This document shows positions 14,049-20,885 of a stretch of DNA of 21,950 nt, in pieces (the stretch's first letter is position 1; every line of letters starts with the position of its first letter). The DNA is from JAZNSB01 sp045590955 (GTDB lineage Bacteria > Pseudomonadota > Alphaproteobacteria > RF32 > CAG-239): positions 1 through 21,950 of the forward strand of contig JAZNSB010000002.1 in the NCBI GenBank assembly GCA_045590955.1, in the 5' to 3' direction. Below the pieces are notes generated by a model. That model was not told the origin of the DNA. It saw nothing but the letters and a program-made list of their open reading frames with translations, and did no database searches. Position numbers and translations under genes: made by a program.

Positions 14049-15155
14049 ATGGACACTATTAAAAAAATGTATGCAATAGGCTTAATGAGTGATACATCTT
14101 TGGACGGAATTGAAGCCAGCATTATTGAAACCGACGGTATTGATGTATTTGATTTTGTGCATAATGTGTCTTTGCCTTATGATGATAATTTGAGAAACAC
14201 TTTATCTCAACTGGCAAACAAATCTCCAAAAGAATGTCCCGGACTTTTTACACAAACGGAAAATGATTTGACAGTAGCTCATGCAATAGCCGTAAAACAG
14301 TTAGTAAAAGAATTTGATCAAAAAATAGACATTGTTGGTTTTTATAGCCACACCCTCAAAATAGATCCCTACCAAAGAACCGTATATCAAATCGGTAACC
14401 CGCAACTTTTGGCAGATTTGTGCCAGATAAAGGTGGTGGCAAACTTTGCCAAATCGGATATTTTAAACGGTGGCATGGGCGCTCCGTTGGTTCCGGTATT
14501 TTATAATGCTCTTACATTTGAAATGCAAAAACCTGTATGCATTGTAAACATAGGTGGGATTACAAACATATCATGGATGGGAACAAACGGAGAATTGATG
14601 TCTTTTGATTGTGGCCCAGGAAATGCCTCAATAAATGACTGGGTGGCACACAAAGCAAATTTGAGAATGGATTACAATGGAAAACTGGCTATAAGCGGAA
14701 AAGTTGACGAACAAATTTTAAACGTGCTGATGAGACACAAATTTTTACAAAAACAACCACCAAAAATTTTAGACAGAAACCATTTTGATGATAAATTGCA
14801 ACATTTGGAAAGCCTTTCTTTAGAAGATGGTGCTGCAACCGTTACAATGTTTGTTGCAAAATCAATTGCGAATGCCGTTGAAAACTTTTTGCCCGAAAAA
14901 CCGCGTGAAATTATTATATGCGGAGGTGGTGCAAACAATGTTACCTTGATGAGATTTATAAAAAGCGCCCTACCGCAATTTGAAATTAAAAGTGCAAACC
15001 AAATCGGCTGGAACAGTAATTCTATCAAAGCACAGGCTGTAGCTTATCTTGCAGCAAGAAGAATGTATTTTCTGCCATCTGGATTTCCCGGAACAACCGC
15101 TGTGGAACAACCTGCTGTGTGCGGACAGATATATGAACCGTTTATTAAAGCTTAA
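14049..15155 (+). CDS. Anhydro-N-acetylmuramic acid kinase-like protein with altered motifs
   Basis: AnmK phosphorylates and opens 1,6-anhydro-MurNAc from peptidoglycan turnover in the cytoplasm. Family landmarks over the full 368 aa: IGLMSDTSLDG (10-20), GGMGAPLVP (141-149), VNIGGITNIS (166-175), FDCGPGN (186-192) with the catalytic-type Asp187, PKILDRNHF (238-246), DGAATVT (260-266), CGGGANN (291-297). Several usually conserved positions differ: Gly to Asp15 in MSGTS, YSHT (99-102) in place of HGQT with the following His also absent, NFA for DFR near 132, and Lys329 where Glu is usual. It may be a diverged kinase with another substrate or a weak enzyme. The start is chosen from GGAAGG and the promoter at 14022-14030; 43 upstream in-frame residues are untranslated. 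It converges on the DUF1294 gene with a 4-base stop overlap. Confidence 0.85.
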   Translation: MDTIKKMYAIGLMSDTSLDGIEASIIETDGIDVFDFVHNVSLPYDDNLRNTLSQLANKSPKECPGLFTQTENDLTVAHAIAVKQLVKEFDQKIDIVGFYSHTLKIDPYQRTVYQIGNPQLLADLCQIKVVANFAKSDILNGGMGAPLVPVFYNALTFEMQKPVCIVNIGGITNISWMGTNGELMSFDCGPGNASINDWVAHKANLRMDYNGKLAISGKVDEQILNVLMRHKFLQKQPPKILDRNHFDDKLQHLESLSLEDGAATVTMFVAKSIANAVENFLPEKPREIIICGGGANNVTLMRFIKSALPQFEIKSANQIGWNSNSIKAQAVAYLAARRMYFLPSGFPGTTAVEQPAVCGQIYEPFIKA

Positions 15156-15583
15156 AAAAGATATTGCCATAAATAGATTAAAAGAAAAATCTCTCCTATA
15201 CCCATCATCTTAAAAGCAAGCTGATAACTCTTTTTTTTGGTCTTATGTCTAAATAGTTTTTGTCCCGCAAAGGCACCTAACCATCCGCCAAACAGCTCCA
15301 GAGTGTGAAGATCTAATTCTCTGATGCGTTGTCTGTGATTAATTGCCGCCTTTTTATCTATAAAGTATGCAACTATTGTTACCAAATTGATGGAAATAAT
15401 ATGAAAAATTAAAAACAGCATTACTGTTTTTTTAGAAAAAATGCTGGTTGTAAAATAATGATGTTCAATATAATAAGCACTTCCTAAAACTAAAAGCATA
15501 TGCAAAAAATAAAAAGGATTTTTTTGCAATGGTCTTATAAGAGCCAATAATGCAAACAATATACAAGAAAATGTGATTACCAT
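15152..15583 (-). CDS. DUF1294 family small membrane protein
   Basis: The DUF1294 signature is clear in the second half: AYFIDKKAAINHRQRIRELDLHTLELFGGWLGAF... then FRHKTKKKSY (about residues 72-125), with the conserved D-K, R-I-R-E, GGW.GA and RHKT.K elements. The N-terminal half adds about three hydrophobic spans (1-16, 24-39, 54-75), and the C-terminus is hydrophobic again. It is therefore an integral membrane protein of 143 aa. No biochemical role is known for the family. The start overlaps the end of the 99-aa lipoprotein gene by seven bases, with only a weak TGGA ahead of the ATG, suggesting coupling. Its stop shares TTAA (15152-15155) with the convergent anmK-like gene. Confidence 0.82.
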   Translation of the reverse strand: MVITFSCILFALLALIRPLQKNPFYFLHMLLVLGSAYYIEHHYFTTSIFSKKTVMLFLIFHIISINLVTIVAYFIDKKAAINHRQRIRELDLHTLELFGGWLGAFAGQKLFRHKTKKKSYQLAFKMMGIGEIFLLIYLWQYLF

Positions 15584-15876
15584 GATTTATCCAGTGATAC
15601 GTATTGATATGTGTTTTTTACAGGACCAAGATGTTGCAGGTTGCCAGATCCATGAGTATAACAATATACATATGAAACATTGCGTTGGTTAAACTCTGAC
15701 AATAAAAGATCAAGCACACGAGGATCCTTATTGTCAGATCTGAGCATTTTACATAATTCGCTTAATTTTGAATTTTTAACCTTATGGCTCATAACCATAA
15801 TATCATCACCATTCATGCCAAATTGTGCACATGAACTCAAAAAAGCAATAAGCACTATAACAAACAGTTTTTTCAT
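15577..15876 (-). CDS. Small predicted lipoprotein, 99 aa
   Basis: MKKLFVIVLIAFLSSC is a lipoprotein signal with the lipobox LSSC and the acylated Cys at residue 16. The mature part (~83 residues) is polar, rich in Asn/Asp/Lys at first and ends in an aromatic stretch with several Tyr. It contains YVYCYTHGSGN, a Cys and His-bearing segment, but no domain I recognise. Asp is absent from position +2, so outer-membrane sorting by the usual rule is possible. The ATG follows AGGAGA at seven bases and a good promoter (15899-15926). It is co-transcribed with the DUF1294 gene, which it overlaps. Confidence 0.78.
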   Translation of the reverse strand: MKKLFVIVLIAFLSSCAQFGMNGDDIMVMSHKVKNSKLSELCKMLRSDNKDPRVLDLLLSEFNQRNVSYVYCYTHGSGNLQHLGPVKNTYQYVSLDKSW

Positions 15877-15898
15877 ATATTCTCCTACCTTGTTTGCA

Positions 15899-15926
15899 AT
15901 TATAGTATAAAAAAATTTAAAATCAA
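15899..15926 (-). promoter_or_regulatory. Leftward promoter of the lipoprotein-DUF1294 pair
   Basis: On the leftward strand TTGATT (15921-15926), a 16-base spacer and a perfect TATAAT (15899-15904). The start codon is at 15876, with AGGAGA between. The -35 box lies one base from the -35 box of the rightward promoter. Confidence 0.65.
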
Positions 15927-15927
15927 A

Positions 15928-15955
15928 TTGAGATTTTTATATTTTCTTTTATAAT
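15928..15955 (+). promoter_or_regulatory. Rightward promoter of the 175-aa lipoprotein gene
   Basis: TTGAGA (15928-15933), a 16-base spacer and a perfect TATAAT (15950-15955), followed by a GGGA ribosome site and the ATG at 15985. It is back to back with the leftward promoter and lies within a long dyad (15928-15963). Confidence 0.65.
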
Positions 15956-15963
15956 TATCTCAA
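15928..15963. promoter_or_regulatory. Dyad spanning the rightward promoter (candidate operator)
   Basis: TTGAGAT (15928-15934) and ATCTCAA (15957-15963) are perfect inverse copies. After two mismatched bases, TTATA and TATAA continue the symmetry around an 8-base centre. The left arm covers the -35 box and the right arm flanks the -10 box and start point, a typical place for a repressor. AT-richness could create the inner arm by chance; the outer arms are less easily explained. Confidence 0.4.
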
Positions 15964-15984
15964 ATAAACTTTTGGGATAAAAAA

Positions 15985-16512
15985 ATGAAAAAAATTTCTT
16001 TACTTGCAATTGCTGTTTTGGCTTTGTGTTCTTGCGCAAAACAACATGATATGATTAACTTTGAAGAAGCTCAGGAAGACCTTTATCAATATGATGTTCA
16101 AAATCCGGAAAAGATGCTAAAAACAATTTCTGCAAAAGCATATATGATCGGAGCTATCAGAGCTACAAATAAAATGTTGGATGCAACAGGAACAATTTAT
16201 CAGCAAAATCCAAAACCTACACTGTTTATTAAAGATATTGAAAAAGTTAATCCTGATTTACCAGACGGTTTTTATTTAGCACAACAAGCTACTCATGATA
16301 TAATTAAAGAATCAAGAACTTATGATTTGGTAAATTCTTTAGATGATGCCAGATTTTACATAAGTCCTTCTATGGATATGGTGATTAATGCTGATGCACA
16401 AACTCCAACATTAATATATAAAATGGTTCTTTTTGACAAAGACGGTGTTAAAGTAAATGAATGGATTGAAACCGTTACAAAAACAAATAATGAAGAAAAT
16501 GGTTGGTGGTAA
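15985..16512 (+). CDS. Predicted lipoprotein, 175 aa, possibly LpoB-like
   Basis: The N-terminus MKKISLLAIAVLALCSC is a lipoprotein signal with the acylated Cys at 17 (LCSC). The mature part has an order of elements that recalls LpoB-type activators of penicillin-binding proteins: a helix, then KPTLFIKDIEKVN (a beta strand opening a small alpha/beta domain), a helix, RTYDLVNS, a polar region, and a final strand pair (LIYKMVLFDKDGVKVNEWIETVTKT). This match is by pattern only and is weak; I would not name the gene. The ATG follows GGGAT and the promoter 15928-15955. It overlaps the next gene, suggesting one operon encoding two envelope proteins. The C-terminus ends in Gly-Trp-Trp. Confidence 0.82.
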   Translation: MKKISLLAIAVLALCSCAKQHDMINFEEAQEDLYQYDVQNPEKMLKTISAKAYMIGAIRATNKMLDATGTIYQQNPKPTLFIKDIEKVNPDLPDGFYLAQQATHDIIKESRTYDLVNSLDDARFYISPSMDMVINADAQTPTLIYKMVLFDKDGVKVNEWIETVTKTNNEENGWW

Positions 16513-17413
16513 AAAATTTGGACTATGCTTGTTATTGGCTTGTGTATGCCACCCATGTATAAGTGTGGCAGATGAAGATATTGCAATATATGCAACTGCG
16601 TGCGAACAAGTAAAAAATGAAGCAATTTCTTCTGTAAGAACGCGAGCTGCTGATAAAGCTTTGTTTACAGCAGTCAAAAAATTGCCGGAACTTGCAGAAG
16701 TAAAAAACAGTTTATCTGACCATGATTTTAATGTATTGGTTTATGCAATTGCAGATAATCAATTACAAAATGTGAATATGATTACACAAAAACAAGATGA
16801 TTTTGAAATATGCGTGGAGGTAAATGCAGATTTACCAAAAGAAAATCTGAACAAAGAATTACTGCAAAACAAAAACAAAGAATCTGCTCTGGAAAAAGCC
16901 GCAGAAACAATGGAAAATATAACTGAAGAACAGCCAAAAACCATTGAAGACATAATTGAAAAAAATTCTACTCCGCAAATAAAAGATGAAACAAAGGCTT
17001 TGGTGTTTTTGGATAAACTGACTTTTTATAATAATACATCTTCTCAAGCATATACAAATGCACTTGCAAAACATTTGCAAAATAACTTTTTCTTTTATAT
17101 GTCAGATGACAGAGAAGTGGCCGATTACATTATTATCCCCAAAGTTCTAAAAGCAAAAGTTGAAAACATAAATGAAAATACAAAACGTTTGCATATGATT
17201 GTATCTGTAGATCTACAAAACGAAAAAGAAGACTTAAATATCACAGAACATCAAAATAAAATTATCCTGTTCAACAGTGATGATGATCCGCAAAAAATTG
17301 CATCAGGCCTTATGACCGATTTGTTAAATAAAGCTTTTAATGTGGTTGTTAAAAAAATTGAGACAACAGAAAATAAAAAGCTGAAAAATTTAATTATTCC
17401 CGTAAAAAACTAA
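16490..17413 (+). CDS. Exported hypothetical protein, partner of the 175-aa lipoprotein
   Basis: The family is not recognised. From the chosen ATG (307 aa) the N-terminus is a signal peptide: MKKMVGGKK, then a hydrophobic stretch with several Cys, with cleavage likely near SVA-DED. Residues ~35-110 form a small alpha/beta region, ~110-165 a highly charged Lys/Glu/Asn linker, and ~168-295 a second alpha/beta domain (LVFLDKLTFYNN..., ADYIIIPKVLKAKVE, RLHMIVSVDLQNEKED). The last resembles the strand-helix layout of LpoB- or CsgG-like periplasmic domains, only as a guess. The start is uncertain: ATG codons at 16457, 16490 and 16499 are in frame with no strong ribosome site; 16490 gives the most normal signal peptide. 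It overlaps the upstream lipoprotein gene by 23 bases and shares CTAA (17410-17413) with the convergent dtd stop. Confidence 0.75.
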   Translation: MKKMVGGKKFGLCLLLACVCHPCISVADEDIAIYATACEQVKNEAISSVRTRAADKALFTAVKKLPELAEVKNSLSDHDFNVLVYAIADNQLQNVNMITQKQDDFEICVEVNADLPKENLNKELLQNKNKESALEKAAETMENITEEQPKTIEDIIEKNSTPQIKDETKALVFLDKLTFYNNTSSQAYTNALAKHLQNNFFFYMSDDREVADYIIIPKVLKAKVENINENTKRLHMIVSVDLQNEKEDLNITEHQNKIILFNSDDDPQKIASGLMTDLLNKAFNVVVKKIETTENKKLKNLIIPVKN

Positions 17414-17847
17414 CGTTTTTCTAACATAAAAGTTGCAGGTCCGTCATTAATTAAAGACACTTGCATGTCTGCTTGGAAAATACCGGTTTTTACATTTACG
17501 TCTTTTGATAGGGTTTCAACAAAAAAGTTATATAGCTCATTTGCCTCTTGAGGTCTTGCTGCTGTTTCAAAACCCGGGCGGTTTCCCCTGCTGGTGTCTG
17601 CAGCCAATGTAAACTGAGAAACAACCAAAATGCTTCCGTCAATATCTTTGACAGATTTATTCATTTTGCCGTTTTCATCTTCAAAAATTCTTAAATTTTG
17701 TATTTTTTGACACAAGTATGAAGCATTAGATGGGGTATCATCTTTTTCAATCCCCAAAAAAACCAGCAAGCCAGCCCCAATGGAAGAAACTTGTTTAGAG
17801 TTTACTTCCACTGATGCCGACTTTACTCTTTGAAGCAATGCTTTCAT
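17410..17847 (-). CDS. dtd: D-aminoacyl-tRNA deacylase (DTD)
   Basis: DTD hydrolyses D-aminoacyl-tRNAs (and glycyl-tRNA-Ala) in the cytoplasm, recycling tRNA and protecting translation. Family motifs are all present over the normal 145 aa: MKALLQRVKSASVEV at the start, SQFTLAAD (77-84) with the active-site region, RGNRPGF (87-93), and LINDGPATF (132-140) carrying the cross-subunit Gly-Pro motif (136-137). Its ATG overlaps the fba stop as TAATG with no clear ribosome site, so it is probably translated by coupling. It is the last gene of the RNA methyltransferase-tkt-fba-dtd operon. The stop overlaps the convergent exported-protein gene. Confidence 0.96.
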   Translation of the reverse strand: MKALLQRVKSASVEVNSKQVSSIGAGLLVFLGIEKDDTPSNASYLCQKIQNLRIFEDENGKMNKSVKDIDGSILVVSQFTLAADTSRGNRPGFETAARPQEANELYNFFVETLSKDVNVKTGIFQADMQVSLINDGPATFMLEKR

Positions 17848-18887
17848 TATTTGCTATATGTTTTTGCCATTTCAGACAACATCATTGGCTTAATTTTGTC
17901 TGCGTAACCGGCTGCACCAAATTGAATGTATCTGTCAATACAAACTTTTTTCATTTCTTCAATTGCAGGTTTGAGATATTTTCTTGGGTCAAACTCTTTT
18001 GGATTTTCAGCAAATACTTTTCTGATTGCACCGGTAATTGCCATTCTGCAATCTGTATCAACATTTACCTTTCTCACACCGGATTTAATTCCTCTGACAA
18101 TTTCTTCAACAGGAACTCCATATGTTTGTGGAATTGCACCGCCGTATGCATTGATTAAATCTTGCAATTCTTGTGGAACAGAAGATGAACCATGCATTAC
18201 CAAGTGTGTGTTTGGCAATTTTTCATGAATTTTTTCAATAACATCAATTGCCAAAATTTCACCATCAGGTTTTCTGGTAAACTTATATGCACCGTGTGAT
18301 GTTCCAACTGCAACAGCCAAAGCATCTACATTTGTAAGTTCAACAAATTGTTTTGCTTCATCGGGGTTTGTAACCAGCTTATCTTTAGTTAAAACGCCTT
18401 CTGCGCCATGACCGTCTTCTTTGTCACCTTTACCTGTTTCTAAGCTTCCAATACAGCCCAATTCTCCTTCAACAGATGCTCCAACAGCGTGTGCTCTGGC
18501 AACAACCTTTTGTGTAACATCAACATTGTATTCAAAAGAAGATGGTGTTTTTCCATCGCTCATCAGAGAACCATCCATCATTACAGAAGAATAACCGTTT
18601 ACAATGGCAGATTGGCAAATGTCTACAGAAGAACCATGATCTTGGTGCAAACAGACAGGAAGATGCGGAAACATTTCAACTGCAGCTGCAACCATATGAC
18701 GAATCATGGGATCTCCGGCAAATTTTCTGGCACCGGTAGATGTGGCCATAATAACAGGAGCATTTACTTCCGATGCTGCTTGCATTACAGCCAAAACTTG
18801 CTCCATGTCGTTAATGTTAAACGCAGGAACACCATAATTATTTTCTGCAGCGTTGTCTAAAATCTGACGCATTGATACTATTGGCAT
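17847..18887 (-). CDS. fba: Fructose-bisphosphate aldolase, class II, Calvin-cycle subtype
   Basis: This zinc enzyme interconverts fructose 1,6-bisphosphate with dihydroxyacetone phosphate and glyceraldehyde 3-phosphate, and commonly also sedoheptulose bisphosphate in this subtype. Visible ligands and active site: HQDH at 81-84 (Asp83 the proton donor, His84 a zinc ligand), His198 in GTSHGAYK, His232 in LVMHGSSS, and the phosphate-binding Gly/Ser loops. The opening MPIVSMRQILD, the length of 346 aa and the C-terminal FGAAGYADKIKP fit the CbbA-type branch (TIGR01521-like) better than E. coli FbaA. The start is AAAGGA-supported and overlaps the tkt stop as TAATG. Its place after transketolase links glycolysis/gluconeogenesis with the non-oxidative pentose phosphate route; no RuBisCO or phosphoribulokinase is seen here. 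Confidence 0.96.
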   Translation of the reverse strand: MPIVSMRQILDNAAENNYGVPAFNINDMEQVLAVMQAASEVNAPVIMATSTGARKFAGDPMIRHMVAAAVEMFPHLPVCLHQDHGSSVDICQSAIVNGYSSVMMDGSLMSDGKTPSSFEYNVDVTQKVVARAHAVGASVEGELGCIGSLETGKGDKEDGHGAEGVLTKDKLVTNPDEAKQFVELTNVDALAVAVGTSHGAYKFTRKPDGEILAIDVIEKIHEKLPNTHLVMHGSSSVPQELQDLINAYGGAIPQTYGVPVEEIVRGIKSGVRKVNVDTDCRMAITGAIRKVFAENPKEFDPRKYLKPAIEEMKKVCIDRYIQFGAAGYADKIKPMMLSEMAKTYSK

Positions 18888-20875
18888 TATTTATTCCTTT
18901 CTTTTAGTTTTTGTTTTACTGTCTTAACGATGTTTTTTACCGTTATTGAAAAATGTTCATATAATTGTCCGGCAGGGCCTGATGCTCCAAATTGGTTTAT
19001 GCTGATGACGTTAGATGTTTCTTTAACATATCTTTCCCAACCAAAACCGGATGCAGCCTCTATGGCAATTGTTATTCCGGATCCTAATACTTTTTCTTTA
19101 TATTTTGAATCTTGTTTGTCAAATAATCCACAACAAACCATTGACACAACTGCAACATTTATTCCCTGAGATGCAAGCTCTTCTTGTGCTTTCATTGCCA
19201 AACTTACTTCAGAACCGCTGGCAATAAGCACACCGTCTTGCGTTTTTTTAGAATCTGCCGAACTAATAATATATGCTCCCTTTGTGCTTAAATTTTCTTT
19301 TATATCTTGCCTTATGGTAGGAAGATTTTGCCTGCTTAAAATTAACATTGAAGGTTTGTTATCTTGCAGTGCACATTGCCAACATTCGGCGGTTTCTATG
19401 GTGTCTGCCGGTCTAAAGACATTTATGTTTGGCATGGCTCTGTATGAAGCAAGGTGTTCTATGGGCTCATGTGTCGGTCCGTCTTCACCAACACCGATAG
19501 AATCGTGAGTAAACACATATATTTCTTTTAACCCCATAAGAGCGGCAAGTCTGACCGACGGACGCAAATAATCTGAAAAAACAAAGAACGTGCCACCAAA
19601 AGGAATGAAACCGCCATGCAAAGCAAGTCCGTTCATTATGGCTCCCATGGCATGTTCTCTGATGCCGTATGCAATTTCATTGCCATTGAAATCTTTTTTA
19701 CTAATAAGCTTCATTCCGTCAACATGAGTTAAATTTGAGGCAACCAAATCTGCCGAACCTCCAATTAAAGCAGGAACATTTTTTACTATCTGCTCTAAAC
19801 AAAGCTGAGATGACTTTCTTGTGGCAACTGTTGGGCGTTCTTGTAAAACTTTATTTTTAAAAGCTTCCAAATCTTTATCCCAATTTTTTGGCATATCTCC
19901 ATGTATAAGAGAATAAAAGCTTTTGTTTCTTTTTGCTGATGATTGCCATTTCTTATATGCCTCCGCACTTCTTTTTCCGGCTTCTTGCCATAATTTTTTA
20001 ACATGAGATGGAATTTCAAATGCCGGGCATTCCCATGCAAGCTCTTTTCTTACCAAAGATATCTCTTCTGCACCAAGCGGTGAACCATGGCATTTTGAAG
20101 TACCGGATTTGTTTGGCGAGCCGAAACCTATAACTGTTTTGCAAGCAATAAGTGTAGGTTTTGAAGATTTTTGCGCTTTTTTTATGGCTTTGTATATTTG
20201 ACAATGGTTGTGTCCGTTTATTTGTATGGTGTTCCAACCACAAGCCTTAAAACGTAAAATTTGGTCTTCTGAAGAAGCTCTGTTTACATTGCCGTCTATG
20301 GTAATGTTGTTATTATCCCAAAATACAATAAGTTTATTTAACCCAAGGTGTCCGGCAATGGAAATGGCTTCTTGAGAAATACCTTCCATCAAACATCCGT
20401 CTCCGGCAATTACATATGTGTAATGGTTGCAAAGCTCTTTACCATATTTGGTTTGTAAAATCTTTTCTGCAATTGCCATACCCACAGCAGAGCTTATCCC
20501 TTGTCCAAGAGGGCCTGTGGTCATATCAACCCCGCTTAAATGACCATATTCAGGATGTCCGGCTGTTTTAGACCCAAGTTGACGAAAGTTTTTGATATCT
20601 TCCAAAGAAATATCTTTGTATCCGCTCAAATACAACAGACTATATAACAACATGGAGCCATGACCTGCCGACAAGATAAACCTGTCTCTATCAAACCATT
20701 GACCATCAGACGGATTAAACTTTAAAAAGTGCGTCCATAATATGGTGGCAACATCTGCCATGCCCATAGGCATTCCGGGATGTCCTGATTTTGCTTTTTC
20801 TATTGCATCTATGCTTAAGAATCTAATAGCATTTGCCATTTGTTTTTCTTTTTTAAAACATTTACAAAAACACAT
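18887..20875 (-). CDS. tkt: Transketolase
   Basis: This thiamine-diphosphate enzyme transfers two-carbon ketol units between sugar phosphates in the pentose phosphate pathway. Motifs, numbered from the chosen start (662 aa, normal length): SGHPGMPMGMA (from residue ~30, His32), GHPEYG, the ThDP site GDGCLMEG (158-165) with Asn-Asn near 188-189, HGSPLG, the GGSADL motif, and the catalytic GIREHAMG (Glu407). I start at the ATG at 20875 because AAAGGAGG stands just before it; a longer TTG reading from 20908 would overlap the previous gene and has no such site. The resulting N-terminus MCFCKCFKKEKQ, ahead of the usual ANAIRFLSIDA, is short, Cys-rich and odd. Ten bases separate it from the methyltransferase stop. 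Confidence 0.96.
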   Translation of the reverse strand: MCFCKCFKKEKQMANAIRFLSIDAIEKAKSGHPGMPMGMADVATILWTHFLKFNPSDGQWFDRDRFILSAGHGSMLLYSLLYLSGYKDISLEDIKNFRQLGSKTAGHPEYGHLSGVDMTTGPLGQGISSAVGMAIAEKILQTKYGKELCNHYTYVIAGDGCLMEGISQEAISIAGHLGLNKLIVFWDNNNITIDGNVNRASSEDQILRFKACGWNTIQINGHNHCQIYKAIKKAQKSSKPTLIACKTVIGFGSPNKSGTSKCHGSPLGAEEISLVRKELAWECPAFEIPSHVKKLWQEAGKRSAEAYKKWQSSAKRNKSFYSLIHGDMPKNWDKDLEAFKNKVLQERPTVATRKSSQLCLEQIVKNVPALIGGSADLVASNLTHVDGMKLISKKDFNGNEIAYGIREHAMGAIMNGLALHGGFIPFGGTFFVFSDYLRPSVRLAALMGLKEIYVFTHDSIGVGEDGPTHEPIEHLASYRAMPNINVFRPADTIETAECWQCALQDNKPSMLILSRQNLPTIRQDIKENLSTKGAYIISSADSKKTQDGVLIASGSEVSLAMKAQEELASQGINVAVVSMVCCGLFDKQDSKYKEKVLGSGITIAIEAASGFGWERYVKETSNVISINQFGASGPAGQLYEHFSITVKNIVKTVKQKLKERNK

Positions 20876-20885
20876 ATTGCCTCCT

